Position numbers and translations under genes: made by a program. A stretch of DNA of 20,638 nucleotides, taken from contig JABMQK010000001.1 of NCBI GenBank assembly GCA_013203265.1, forward strand, positions 1 to 20,638, written 5' to 3'. Each line of letters opens with the position of its first letter. The first letter of the stretch is position 1. This DNA is from a bacterium. GTDB lineage: Bacteria > Omnitrophota > Gorgyraeia > Velamenicoccales > JABMQK01. Shown here one piece after another: positions 6,803-15,395 of this stretch. The notes beneath the pieces were generated by a model, which searched no databases, was not told the origin of the DNA, and saw nothing but the letters and a program-made list of their open reading frames with translations.

Positions 6803-8788
6803 ATGAATGTTGTTCAGGACTTTCCCATTGTTTTAATTGGCCTTTTTGGCATTGATTTTGGAATTAGATATATCAGCTCTTACTTAAAGTCAAAAGGCTA
6901 CCCCGCTTATATTATCTTATTTAATCAACTTAGATATCCAGTCGAATTTCTTAACAATGACTTTTTTACCGGTCCAATTTTGAAACATCAAATCTGCCCT
7001 AAAGAAGACTTACAGTTATTGATAAGTCTCCTTAAACAATTGCAACCTAAATTAGTAGGAATTAGTGTTACTTCTACTACAATGAGGGCAGCGCAAAGAA
7101 TAACCTCGGAAATCAAAAAGCATTTAGATGCTATAGTAGTCTGGGGCGGTATCCATGCAATTATTGCTCCTGATGAATGCATCCAATATGCTGATATTGT
7201 TTGTATCGGAGAAGGGGAGTTTCCAATGTGGGAGTTAGCTGAGAAACTCAGAGAAAAGCATTCTTTAACGGGAATAAAGAATCTCTGGATAAAGACAGAT
7301 AAAGGAATAGAAAAAAATGAACTCCGGCCTTTGATAGAGGACTTAGACTCCTTGCCCTTTCCGGATTTCATTGAAGATGGTAACAAATTTCTAATAGATA
7401 GCAGCAGGATAGTCGAAAACCCCCACATAATGTCTTGCTATAGTAAAAATATGTATCCGATTATGACTTCAAGGGGATGTATGTTTAGCTGTGCCTTTTG
7501 TTGTAACAGCGTGATAAGAGAAAGCTATAAAAACAAAGGGTCTTATTTGAGAAGGCGCAGTGTTAAAAATGTCATTGAGGAGTTAGGTCTTGCTATAAGA
7601 AATCAACCCATAAGTTCGATACATTTCTGGGATGACGTATTCACTTATGATAAAGACTGGATTGGAGAATTCTCTAACAGATATCTGGCAGAGATAGGCA
7701 AAGTCTTTTCTTGTTATGCCCACCCAAACTATACGGATAAAGAAGTAATCATCAAGTTAGCGAGGTCGGGTTTGAATTCGATTTGGCTTGGCATACAGAG
7801 CGCCAGCGAGTCTCTCAACAGAAATGTCTTTGCCAGAAATCAATCCAATCAAGACATTTTAGATTTTGCTGTGACGATGAAAAAGTTGCGTATCACTTCA
7901 CGTTACGATTTAATATCCGATAATCCCTATGAAACCGAACAGGATCAAGATAATAATGTAGACCTTCTTTTAAACTTACCACGACCTTATCGCATAGTGA
8001 TTTATTCTCTATGCTATTTTCCTCAAACCCCTTTAACTAAAAAGGCCTTAAATGAGGGGCTCATAACTATGCAAGACCTCGAACAGAATTCATCTAAGGC
8101 GCTAAATAATTTCTATATGTTTTTGCCATTGTCAAAAAATAAGAGGCAACTTTTTTGGAATTGCATAAAGGCAATGGCCGTTAACCAGCATTTCTCCAAG
8201 GCTATAGTTTTACTATGTAAAAGAATCGGTTTTTTCAAAAAATATCCTCACTTATTAGTCTTTTTAGTGTATACTTATCTGCAACTATTTAAAGCTATTG
8301 GAGAAAAAAAACCAATTATTTCCGATACGCCAATACTCTTTAGCGGTAGAGATCTCGAGAAACATTTCACTTTTGGAAAAAGTAAATTTCTATTTGTTAA
8401 GGAAAAGCTGATTTTTCTATTTTTCCCTTTAAACAATATCGGAAGCCGTAAAAGATTCTCTTTGAGGATAACCAGCAAATTAAAAATGGACTTGCCCTTA
8501 CAACTTTCGGTTATAATTGTGCCTCTTTCAGCAAACAGAACTGCGAATAGGACTGTATGGGGAAAAATTAAATTCGGAATAAAGGCTAATTGTCAGAATG
8601 TTATCTACTTGGATTTGGTCTATCCCAATTTATATTTTTCTTCTGACGGACAAAAGAAAAATATAAAATTGTTTAAAAAGGCCAAATTTGAAGCCGGCGA
8701 CGGAAGACTTTATGTCATGATGCTCATGGCACATTTTCCTAACACTATAGGATATAAACGAGTAGGCTCTACTCTTTGCAATATCTAA
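6803..8788 (+). CDS. B12-binding-domain radical SAM protein with long C-terminal extension (second copy)
   Basis: This 661-residue protein has an N-terminal B12-binding domain (PKLVGISVTS 82-91, VVWGGIHAI 112-120, IGEGEFPMWEL 135-145) and a radical SAM domain with CMFSCAFC (Cys226, Cys230, Cys233). It shares distinctive wording with the third copy at 13872: NELRPLIEDLDSLPFPD, MTSRGC, LRRRSVKNVIEE and an aromatic-D-D/E-x-F motif. The two are therefore paralogs from one subfamily. From about residue 500 an extra ~160-residue segment follows, rich in alternating hydrophobic and charged residues (RFSLRITSKLKMDLPLQ; NCQNVIYLDLVYPNLYF), which looks like beta-sheet and matches no domain I recognise. 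It begins 13 bases after the previous gene. The substrate is unknown; the extension could be a partner- or lipid-contacting module. Confidence 0.85.
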   Translation: MNVVQDFPIVLIGLFGIDFGIRYISSYLKSKGYPAYIILFNQLRYPVEFLNNDFFTGPILKHQICPKEDLQLLISLLKQLQPKLVGISVTSTTMRAAQRITSEIKKHLDAIVVWGGIHAIIAPDECIQYADIVCIGEGEFPMWELAEKLREKHSLTGIKNLWIKTDKGIEKNELRPLIEDLDSLPFPDFIEDGNKFLIDSSRIVENPHIMSCYSKNMYPIMTSRGCMFSCAFCCNSVIRESYKNKGSYLRRRSVKNVIEELGLAIRNQPISSIHFWDDVFTYDKDWIGEFSNRYLAEIGKVFSCYAHPNYTDKEVIIKLARSGLNSIWLGIQSASESLNRNVFARNQSNQDILDFAVTMKKLRITSRYDLISDNPYETEQDQDNNVDLLLNLPRPYRIVIYSLCYFPQTPLTKKALNEGLITMQDLEQNSSKALNNFYMFLPLSKNKRQLFWNCIKAMAVNQHFSKAIVLLCKRIGFFKKYPHLLVFLVYTYLQLFKAIGEKKPIISDTPILFSGRDLEKHFTFGKSKFLFVKEKLIFLFFPLNNIGSRKRFSLRITSKLKMDLPLQLSVIIVPLSANRTANRTVWGKIKFGIKANCQNVIYLDLVYPNLYFSSDGQKKNIKLFKKAKFEAGDGRLYVMMLMAHFPNTIGYKRVGSTLCNI

Positions 8789-8813
8789 AAAAAGCAGAAG
8801 AAAGGGGTTTAAA

Positions 8814-9488
8814 ATGGTGAAGCTTAAAGCAAGAGGCGTAGTTTTTGTTATGTTAGTAATATTGTTAAATATACTTCTTATAGATTCGGCTGATGCCAGA
8901 GGTGATTGGGGCTACTTAACCGAGTCAATAATCAAATACAAAATTAATGAAAAATTTACCCTTAAATTTTATCCCTATTTTAAATTTACCAATGATAGCA
9001 GCGATTTAACTTTTTGGTATTTTCGTGGTGGTGTTGATTATAGGATATTCAAGCCACTAACTCTGGGCATAGCTTACCAGGATGAGAGACTTGTCCTTGC
9101 TAACGGAAGACGCATACCTGCAGAAAGCCTTTTATTTGATATAACTTTTGCAGGAAAGTTCGGGAATTTATGTAAATTAAGTAATAGGCATCGTTTTCAG
9201 ATTAAAAATTTTGATAATGATGAAGCAGAGTTGCGTTATCGGCCCCAATTGGGTATTGATATGCCGATAGAAGTTTTTGGAATCAAACTAACCCCGTTTA
9301 TTTCTAATGAATTTGGTTATAGTTGTAGGCGAAGGTTGGCTCTTTACAACTGGTTTGATGTAGGTATTGCCAAAAAAATGCATAAGAACTTAATTGTAAA
9401 GTTTTTTTATCGCTTGGATAGTAGTAAATCTGCTGGTAAGTGGTCTGAGAGGCACATTATTGGAAATAGGTTCATTATTTTATTTTAA
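8814..9488 (+). CDS. Outer-membrane beta-barrel protein, DUF2490-like
   Basis: This 224-residue protein has a signal peptide (basic start, hydrophobic residues 9-23, probable cleavage after ADA at 26-28). The mature part is amphipathic beta-strands rich in Tyr, Phe and Trp (FTLKFYPYFKF, FWYFRGGVDYRIF, LRYRPQLGID). It ends in RFIILF, a C-terminal aromatic residue typical of Bam-assembled barrels. Layout and length resemble DUF2490, whose members have no assigned function. AGAAAGGGG before the ATG is a clear ribosome site. It sits between radical SAM enzymes and an ABC importer, so it could be the outer-membrane passage for the importer's substrate or the cluster's product. Its presence shows a Gram-negative envelope. 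The DUF2490 label is from recognition, not a search. Confidence 0.72.
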   Translation: MVKLKARGVVFVMLVILLNILLIDSADARGDWGYLTESIIKYKINEKFTLKFYPYFKFTNDSSDLTFWYFRGGVDYRIFKPLTLGIAYQDERLVLANGRRIPAESLLFDITFAGKFGNLCKLSNRHRFQIKNFDNDEAELRYRPQLGIDMPIEVFGIKLTPFISNEFGYSCRRRLALYNWFDVGIAKKMHKNLIVKFFYRLDSSKSAGKWSERHIIGNRFIILF

Positions 9489-9547
9489 TTAAATATGCTG
9501 TTATTTCGCTTGATCTTTCCCTGAAAAAGTGGAAGCAACGAAGAGAA

Positions 9548-9562
9548 GAGGGTAAAGGATAG
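9548..9562 (+). promoter_or_regulatory. Ribosome binding site with shared leader motif
   Basis: GAGGGTAAAGGATA (9548-9561) precedes the ATG at 9563 and repeats the leader at 5258-5271 with one difference. A shortened version, GGAGTAAAGG, precedes the binding-protein gene at 11166. Confidence 0.5.
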
Positions 9563-10336
9563 ATGAATTTTATTGAAGTAAATAAAATTTCCCAGATGTA
9601 TAAGTCAAAAATAGGGCAAATCGAGGTTTTAGAAAATATTAATTTTTCTGTTCAAGATAATGAGTTCATTAGTATCATTGGGCCTTCAGGCTGTGGCAAG
9701 ACAACACTGCTTAGAGTTATCGGCGGTCTGCTTAAGCCAACTCATGGAGAAATCCTCATCAAAGGAAGAACAGTGGATGAAGCCAGAAAAAATAAAGAAT
9801 TCGGCTTTGTTTTTCAAAATCCTGTACTTCTTCCCTGGCGCACTGTTTTAGGGAACGTGCGCCTTCCTTTGGAAATTATTGGCATTAACTCATCTCCCAG
9901 AGAAAAAATGAATGGCCGTATTATGGAATTACTGGCCTTAGTAGGCATAATTGATTTTAAAGATAACTATCCGCATCAACTCTCGGGAGGGATGCAGCAG
10001 AGGGCGGCCATAGCCAGGGCTTTAAGTTTTAATCCTTCGATATTATTAATGGATGAGCCTTTCGGAGCGTTAGATGAGATTACCAGGGACCGAATGGTTT
10101 TGGAATTGCTGCGGATTTGGGAAAGCGCAAAGCACACTATTGTATTTGTAACCCATAGTATTCGTGAAGCCGTATTATTGTCTGATAAGATTGTTATACT
10201 TTCCAAAAGGCCTGCTGAGATTATCGGCATTTTGAAAGTCGATTTGCCCAGGCCAAGGAAGACAAGTTTAAGATATACTGAAGAATTCCTAAGTTTAACC
10301 AAAAAAGCTCACGGTTTATTAGATGACGGTAATTAA
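9563..10336 (+). CDS. ABC importer ATP-binding protein (nitrate/sulfonate/taurine/HMP-type)
   Basis: This 257-residue protein has all ABC ATPase motifs in canonical form: Walker A GPSGCGKTT at 40-48, Q-loop FQNPVLLPWRTV (84-95), signature LSGGMQQR at 140-147, Walker B ILLMDEPFGALDE at 160-172 and the H-loop His198. The sequence LLPWRTVLGNV is typical of the SsuB/TauB/NrtD/ThiZ branch, which powers uptake of sulfonates, nitrate, taurine or pyrimidine thiamine precursors. Its end overlaps the permease gene by 14 bases, so the two are translationally coupled. Together with the permease and binding protein it forms a complete importer. The branch cannot be narrowed to one substrate from the ATPase. 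Confidence 0.9.
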   Translation: MNFIEVNKISQMYKSKIGQIEVLENINFSVQDNEFISIIGPSGCGKTTLLRVIGGLLKPTHGEILIKGRTVDEARKNKEFGFVFQNPVLLPWRTVLGNVRLPLEIIGINSSPREKMNGRIMELLALVGIIDFKDNYPHQLSGGMQQRAAIARALSFNPSILLMDEPFGALDEITRDRMVLELLRIWESAKHTIVFVTHSIREAVLLSDKIVILSKRPAEIIGILKVDLPRPRKTSLRYTEEFLSLTKKAHGLLDDGN

Positions 10337-11105
10337 GATTTCAATCTCATGGCTTAAAAAACATCTTTGCTGCATTTTGGTCGCAATCTTCTTATTGTTT
10401 CTCTGGCAATTGACTGTGAACATTCTCAAAATCCCAGAGTATATACTACCTTCTCCTTCAGGGATAATCTTAGAGATTATCCAAAAGCAGCAATATTTAA
10501 TAAAACACTCTTTGATAACGCTTAGTGAGATATTAATTGGCTTTGTGCTTGGAATGTCTGCTGCATTTATAATTTCCTTAGGGATTTTATACTCAAAAAC
10601 AATAGAGAAGGTTGTTTATCCTTTGTTGATATTTACTCAGGTTACTCCTAAGATTGCTATTGCCCCTTTATTGTTAATTTGGTTTGGTTACGGATTATTG
10701 CCAAAAATAATAATTACTGCTTTAGTTGGTTTTTTCCCTATAGTAATCAATACCGTAAGGGGACTGAAGTCGATCGATTTAGAATTGGCTGATTTGATGT
10801 ATTCGCTTTCGGCAACCAAAAGGCAAATGATGACTAAAATCAGGATTCCTTCCTCTATTCCTTATGTCTTTGTTGGTCTGAAGGTCTCTATAACCTTAAG
10901 CGTCATTGGGGCAATCGTAGGAGAATTTGTGGGCGCAGATAGAGGATTGGGTTATATTATAATGATTTCTAATGCAAATTTAGATACAGCACTTGTATTT
11001 GCTTGCCTTATTATTTTGAGCATTATCGGATTGGGATTATTTTGGGTTATATGCCTGGTTGAATCTTTCTATAGTTGGTGTAGACCTATAGAGTCCAGCA
11101 TATAA
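10323..11105 (+). CDS. ABC importer permease (SsuC/TauC/ThiX-like)
   Basis: This 260-residue protein has about six membrane segments. The characteristic EAA-type cytoplasmic loop is present (ELADLMYSLSATKRQMMTKIRIPSSIPYVF, roughly residues 154-181), which docks on the ATPase. The opening PEYILPSPSGIILEI and the segment TQVTPKIAIAPLLLIWFGYG are hallmarks of the SsuC/TauC/NrtB permease family. The ATG lies inside the end of the ATPase gene, with no independent ribosome site. It should form the inner-membrane channel for the substrate delivered by the protein encoded at 11166. Family assignment is firm; the substrate is not. Confidence 0.88.
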   Translation: MTVIKISISWLKKHLCCILVAIFLLFLWQLTVNILKIPEYILPSPSGIILEIIQKQQYLIKHSLITLSEILIGFVLGMSAAFIISLGILYSKTIEKVVYPLLIFTQVTPKIAIAPLLLIWFGYGLLPKIIITALVGFFPIVINTVRGLKSIDLELADLMYSLSATKRQMMTKIRIPSSIPYVFVGLKVSITLSVIGAIVGEFVGADRGLGYIIMISNANLDTALVFACLIILSIIGLGLFWVICLVESFYSWCRPIESSI

Positions 11106-11127
11106 ATGGAAACTAAATAATATTTGG

Positions 11128-11145
11128 TGTTGGTTTCAACCAATA
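11128..11145 (+). repeat. Small hairpin between permease and binding-protein genes
   Basis: TTGGT (11130-11134) and ACCAA (11139-11143) pair around the loop TTCA; a G-T and a T-A pair extend the stem to seven. No T-tract follows, so it is not an intrinsic terminator. It lies where a transcript-processing hairpin could raise the level of the binding protein over the membrane parts. Confidence 0.3.
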
Positions 11146-11165
11146 AAATAAGAAAGGAGTAAAGG

Positions 11166-12197
11166 ATGGATAAGCAAACGAAAAGATTTTGTTATTTACT
11201 TTTATTATTGAGTTCTTTATTAATGTTAAGTTTAGGGGGGAGCGTCTCTGCCGAAGCGGGGGAAAAATCCTTAAAACATATAAAATTAATAATGGATTGG
11301 TATCCCAGCGCTGATGTTTATTCTCCATATTTAGTGGCAATCGATAAGGGATATTATAAAGAAGAAGGTTTAGAGGTAGAATTGGTTCCTGGTGCGGGCT
11401 CAGCTATTTCTACTAAATTAGTTGCAAATAAAAAGTGCGATTTCGGGATTGCCGATGCGACCATGACATTGGTTACAAGAACAAAAGGAGCTCCTTTGGT
11501 GGTTTTGACAGTAGTAAATCAAAGTTCTCCTGCGGGTGTATTTTCTCTTAAAAGTTCCAATATAGTAAAACCGAAAGATTTAATTGGTAAAAGGATTGCC
11601 ACCCAGTTTAATAGTAAAAAACACAACCAGTTCTTAGGGTTCTTAAAAAAGAATAACATTGACGCCGCTCAGACTATCTTCATTCCAGTAACGGGAGGAG
11701 CTGTCTTACAAGCGATGTTAAGCGGCCAAGCTGATGCCACTCTTGGACTATTTAACCAGGTAGAGGTAATCTTGAAGAAAATGGGGAAAGATTTTAATGT
11801 CATACTTTTTGGAGATTATGGGCTGCACATTTATGACCGTTCGATAATTACACATGAAGATATGATTAAAAAGAATCCCCTAATTGTAAAAGGATTTGTA
11901 AGGGCTTCTTTGAAAGGTTTGGAATATGTTTTAAATCATCCCGAAGAAGCAGTTGATAATTATATAAAACACTATCCGGAAGGGGCAGATAGAGAAAAGG
12001 GAGTAATGATGCTTAAGGCCACGAGAAGATTTATTGAAAATAGCGTAACTAAAAAATATGGTTTAGGCTATCAAACAAAACAGGGGTGGGAAGATACTCA
12101 GAATTTTGCATTTGAAGGAGGACTAATTGATAAAAAGATAAACATGAACGAAATCTACACTAATGAATTCAGACAACAAAGTACCGCTATGGAATAA
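11166..12197 (+). CDS. NMT1/THI5-like periplasmic substrate-binding protein
   Basis: This 343-residue protein begins with a signal peptide (KQTKR, a Leu-rich core at 10-23, probable cleavage after VSA at 27-29). The mature start IKLIMDWYPSADVYSPYLVAIDKGYYKEEGLEVELV is the NMT1/THI5-like pattern found in ThiY-type pyrimidine-precursor and SsuA/TauA-type binding proteins. KKCDFGIADATMTL and GKRIATQF follow in the expected order. It captures a small substrate for the importer encoded just upstream. The ribosome site AAGGAG before the ATG is strong. Resemblance is closer to pyrimidine (HMP) binders than to nitrate binders, but no TPP riboswitch or thiamine gene lies nearby, so an aromatic or other precursor used by the cluster is possible. 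Confidence 0.83.
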   Translation: MDKQTKRFCYLLLLLSSLLMLSLGGSVSAEAGEKSLKHIKLIMDWYPSADVYSPYLVAIDKGYYKEEGLEVELVPGAGSAISTKLVANKKCDFGIADATMTLVTRTKGAPLVVLTVVNQSSPAGVFSLKSSNIVKPKDLIGKRIATQFNSKKHNQFLGFLKKNNIDAAQTIFIPVTGGAVLQAMLSGQADATLGLFNQVEVILKKMGKDFNVILFGDYGLHIYDRSIITHEDMIKKNPLIVKGFVRASLKGLEYVLNHPEEAVDNYIKHYPEGADREKGVMMLKATRRFIENSVTKKYGLGYQTKQGWEDTQNFAFEGGLIDKKINMNEIYTNEFRQQSTAME

Positions 12198-12202
12198 AAT
12201 TA

Positions 12203-13858
12203 TTGTTTAATCAGCGCAAAAATGATGGCCCCGAAACTTTAGAAAAGAAGACTAAGAACCAAATTTTATCGAAAATGTATTTTTTAAAAGAAATAGAGAA
12301 AAAAATTCAAAACAATTTAAAAATAAGGGAATTTCTTCACGAAAAAATTTCCTTATCAGAATGCCAGGATATTATAAAAGAAGGGATTACATACAGGGAA
12401 GAATTCTTTTTGTCCTTTATTAAAAAAACAATTTATGAAAACAAAAAAAGCCCCTACCTTGAGCTTCTTAAGCTATCCCATATTGGTTATGAAGATATAA
12501 AGAGAATGGTTTCTCGGACAGGAATTGAAGAAGCTCTTAAGGTATTAAAAGACGAGGGGGTCTACATTACTTATGAAGAATTCAAGAAGGAGAAAGAGGT
12601 TATTAGAAAAGGCAAGGCATTCACATTTAAGAAAGAAGATTTTTTAAACCCTTTTTTGGATAGATTGGGAAAAGTCTATAGCGGATTTAGCAGCGGAGCT
12701 CCTACAAAGATAGATTTTAGTATCGAATACCTTATGCAGAGACTTATTCATGAGGCGGTGGTTTTTGATTTACATAAATTTACAGAAGCCCCGCTTGGGG
12801 TATGGCTTCCTACTGTGCCCGCAGTAACCGCTTTGTATCCAATGCGCCTTCAAAAAATAGGGGTATCCCCAGAAATTTGGTTTAGTCAGTTCAGGTCACC
12901 AAATGAAGATTTGTTTTTGCACAAAAGGATGTTTTTTATCATGAAAGGTCATTTATGGAGGTCCTTTGTAGGGGCTCGATGGCCGCGGGCTAAATATGTA
13001 AGTTTAAGAGATGCATATATAGTTACCAATTGGGCAGCGAATATGATAAAAAGATATTCTAAGTGTAGTATACAAACCTTTGTAAGTTCAGCAGTTAGAA
13101 TCTGTGCTGTAGCCAAAGAAAAAGGTTTAAACATTGCTGGAACAAAATTTTCTCTTGCTGGTGAATCGCTAACAGAGAGAAAACGAAAGGAAATTGAAGA
13201 AGCAGGTTGCAAGATCATTATCTCATATTATTTCACAGAGGGGGGGATTGCGGGATGTAGCTGCGATAATCCTGAAAATAAAGCTGATGAGATTCATTTT
13301 TTTAAAGATAATTTTGCTGTAATTCAAAATCTTAGAGAAATAGCATCAGAGAAAATTAATTTATTTTTATTTACTTGTTTCTATCAGGGTTGTCCTATTA
13401 TTATGTTGAATATGGAAAATGGTGATTATGGCGTTATTGAAGAAAAAAGATGCGGATGTTCATTAGACCAATATGGACTTTTCGACCATATTTATAATAT
13501 TAGAAGTTATGAAAAGATAAACTGCGAAGGAATGACATTTTGCACGAGTGATATTAGCAATATTGTAGAAGAAGAATTTCCTGTGCAATTTGGCGGTTCT
13601 ACCATAGACTATCAAGTAGTTGAAGAAGAGGATAAAACCGGCCTAACACGTTTATGTATATATGTTAGTCCTGAGATAAAGAATATCGATGAAGAGAAAG
13701 CAAGACAAATATTATTTGATAAACTTAGTTTTGGTGGTAAAAACTCCCAGCAAATAAAAAGTTGGGAAGAAGCAGGAACTGTATTAGTTAAGCGTAAATA
13801 TCCCCTAGAAACTCCTAGAGGTAAGATTTTTCCTTTTTATAAAGTAGCAATAAAATAA
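12203..13858 (+). CDS. Divergent adenylate-forming protein (PaaK/LuxE-like)
   Basis: From a TTG at 12203 this reads 551 residues. The frame is open further upstream, no Shine-Dalgarno supports the TTG, and the first in-frame ATG is at 12275, so the start is uncertain. Residues 1-150 are charged, helical and unassigned. The rest follows the PaaK/LuxE adenylating fold: a degenerate phosphate loop SGFSSGAPTK (160-169), GESLTERKRKEIEEAG (320-335), SYYFTEGGIAGCSC (341-354) in the A5 position, NMENGDYG (403-410) in the A7 position and CGCSLDQYG (417-425), matching the cysteine pair of the enzyme at 1286. It could activate an acid to acyl-AMP, with transfer to CoA, carrier or protein. The loop lacks the usual SGTTG wording, so activity is not guaranteed. 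It begins six bases after the binding-protein gene. Confidence 0.65.
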   Translation: MFNQRKNDGPETLEKKTKNQILSKMYFLKEIEKKIQNNLKIREFLHEKISLSECQDIIKEGITYREEFFLSFIKKTIYENKKSPYLELLKLSHIGYEDIKRMVSRTGIEEALKVLKDEGVYITYEEFKKEKEVIRKGKAFTFKKEDFLNPFLDRLGKVYSGFSSGAPTKIDFSIEYLMQRLIHEAVVFDLHKFTEAPLGVWLPTVPAVTALYPMRLQKIGVSPEIWFSQFRSPNEDLFLHKRMFFIMKGHLWRSFVGARWPRAKYVSLRDAYIVTNWAANMIKRYSKCSIQTFVSSAVRICAVAKEKGLNIAGTKFSLAGESLTERKRKEIEEAGCKIIISYYFTEGGIAGCSCDNPENKADEIHFFKDNFAVIQNLREIASEKINLFLFTCFYQGCPIIMLNMENGDYGVIEEKRCGCSLDQYGLFDHIYNIRSYEKINCEGMTFCTSDISNIVEEEFPVQFGGSTIDYQVVEEEDKTGLTRLCIYVSPEIKNIDEEKARQILFDKLSFGGKNSQQIKSWEEAGTVLVKRKYPLETPRGKIFPFYKVAIK

Positions 13859-13871
13859 TGAGAATATATAA

Positions 13872-15395
13872 ATGAAAGTTGTTTTTGTTTATACGGGAGA
13901 GGAATATTTAGGCATTGAGTATCTTTCTGCTATTTTGAAAAAGAATGGTCACCAGACATATCTAATCTATGACCCCCTGCTATTTAATGATTATTATATT
14001 TCTAATCAATTTTTAAGCTGCTTATTTAGTTTCCATGGAAAAATTATTAAAGAGATAATAGATTCAAAGGCAGACCTTATAGCTTTTTCTGCCAATACAG
14101 GAGAATATAATTGGGCTGCCCAAATCGCCTCAATTATAAAAGATAAAATAAAAGTGCCTATTGTATTTGGCGGACATCATCCTACCTGTCTGCCCGAGGA
14201 GGTGATTAGAGAAGAATTTGTTGATTTTGTCATACAGGGAGAAGGTGAATATGTATTGCTAGAACTTGTAGAACATCTGGAAGGAAAAAGAAGTAAAGAG
14301 GAGATTAGGAATTTGTATTATAAATCTAACGGTATAGTATATAAAAATGAATTGCGACCACTTATTGAGAATTTAGATAGCCTACCCTTCCCAGATAAAG
14401 ACCTATTTTACCAAAGAATGAACTACTTATCAGATACCTATAGGATAATGACTTCTCGGGGCTGCCCATTTAGTTGCAGTTATTGCCATAATTATTATTT
14501 ACAAAAGTTATACCAAGGTAAGGGTAAATTTTTACGAAGAAGAAGCGTAACTAATGTTATCCAAGAAATCAAAGAAGCAAAAGAAAAGTATAAAATAACC
14601 GGCATAATGTTTCAAGATGAAATTTTTACGCTCCATCATGAATGGTTGAAAGAATTTATGGAATTATATAAAAAAGAAATAGCTCTTCCTTTTGCCTGTT
14701 ATATACATGTCGGTACAATTGATGAAGAAACGATATTTTTACTACGAGATTCCGGGTGTGTTCAGATTAATATGGGTATAGAAAGTCTGGATGAGAAGGT
14801 ACGGGAAGAAATATTCTATCGATTTATAAAGCAATCTAAAATTATAGATGCCGCGAAATTAATGAAAAAGTATCATATTCATTGCCGGATATATTTTATT
14901 ATTGGATATCCCGGTCAAAATAGAGAAAGTTTGATAGATATAGCCCGTTTCTGTAATGAGTATAAGTTTGCTTCTCCGATGATTTTTTGGCTCCACTATT
15001 TTCCTAAGACTGCCCTTGCCGAAATTGTCAAAGGAAATAAAGAAAAACAAGAGGATGAATATTTAAAAAGATATAAAAAGTTACCAGGTTATATCTTGGG
15101 AGGCGAGACTTTCAATAGCGCATTTTCTAAACTAAGATTTTTAATAATTTTAGTTCCCTTATTTTCCAGAAGAACCCTTGAATATATAATTCGCAAGAGA
15201 ATCTATAGATTTTTTCCCGCTAGCCAACATCTTTTATATCTACAAATTATAAATATGTTTAGAAAAATTTATAGATTTTTATTAGGTAAAAGCAAGGGGA
15301 AGAAAATTCCTAAGATAGCCTCTATTCCCGTGGCAGAAAAATATAAATATTTTATGCTAAAAAATATTAATGAAAAGTTATCGATATTAATTTAA
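13872..15395 (+). CDS. B12-binding-domain radical SAM protein (third copy)
   Basis: This 507-residue protein has a B12-binding domain (DLIAFSANTGEYNWA 68-82, VPIVFGGHHPTCLPEE 95-110, QGEGEYVLLEL 122-132) and the radical SAM motif CPFSCSYC (Cys198, Cys202, Cys205). NLDSLPFPDKD, LRRRSVTNVIQEI and QDEIFTLHHEWL mark it as a close paralog of the second copy at 6803, but it lacks that protein's long C-terminal extension; its own tail is short and basic. These enzymes typically methylate or cyclise carbon skeletons in lipid, tetrapyrrole or natural-product pathways. The stop codon overlaps the next start (TAATG), so it is coupled to the Tes-like radical SAM gene and may act on the same substrate. 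Confidence 0.88.
   Translation: MKVVFVYTGEEYLGIEYLSAILKKNGHQTYLIYDPLLFNDYYISNQFLSCLFSFHGKIIKEIIDSKADLIAFSANTGEYNWAAQIASIIKDKIKVPIVFGGHHPTCLPEEVIREEFVDFVIQGEGEYVLLELVEHLEGKRSKEEIRNLYYKSNGIVYKNELRPLIENLDSLPFPDKDLFYQRMNYLSDTYRIMTSRGCPFSCSYCHNYYLQKLYQGKGKFLRRRSVTNVIQEIKEAKEKYKITGIMFQDEIFTLHHEWLKEFMELYKKEIALPFACYIHVGTIDEETIFLLRDSGCVQINMGIESLDEKVREEIFYRFIKQSKIIDAAKLMKKYHIHCRIYFIIGYPGQNRESLIDIARFCNEYKFASPMIFWLHYFPKTALAEIVKGNKEKQEDEYLKRYKKLPGYILGGETFNSAFSKLRFLIILVPLFSRRTLEYIIRKRIYRFFPASQHLLYLQIINMFRKIYRFLLGKSKGKKIPKIASIPVAEKYKYFMLKNINEKLSILI

Noticed and set aside
6988..7428. 146-codon open frame on the - strand within the second B12 radical SAM gene
   Set aside because: It is antisense to strongly conserved motifs, shows no domain, and is a shadow of the real gene.
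9489..9562. Possible TPP or cobalamin riboswitch upstream of the importer
   Set aside because: The 74-base gap lacks the conserved TPP core (CTGAGA and partner) and is too short for a cobalamin riboswitch; no other gap is large enough.
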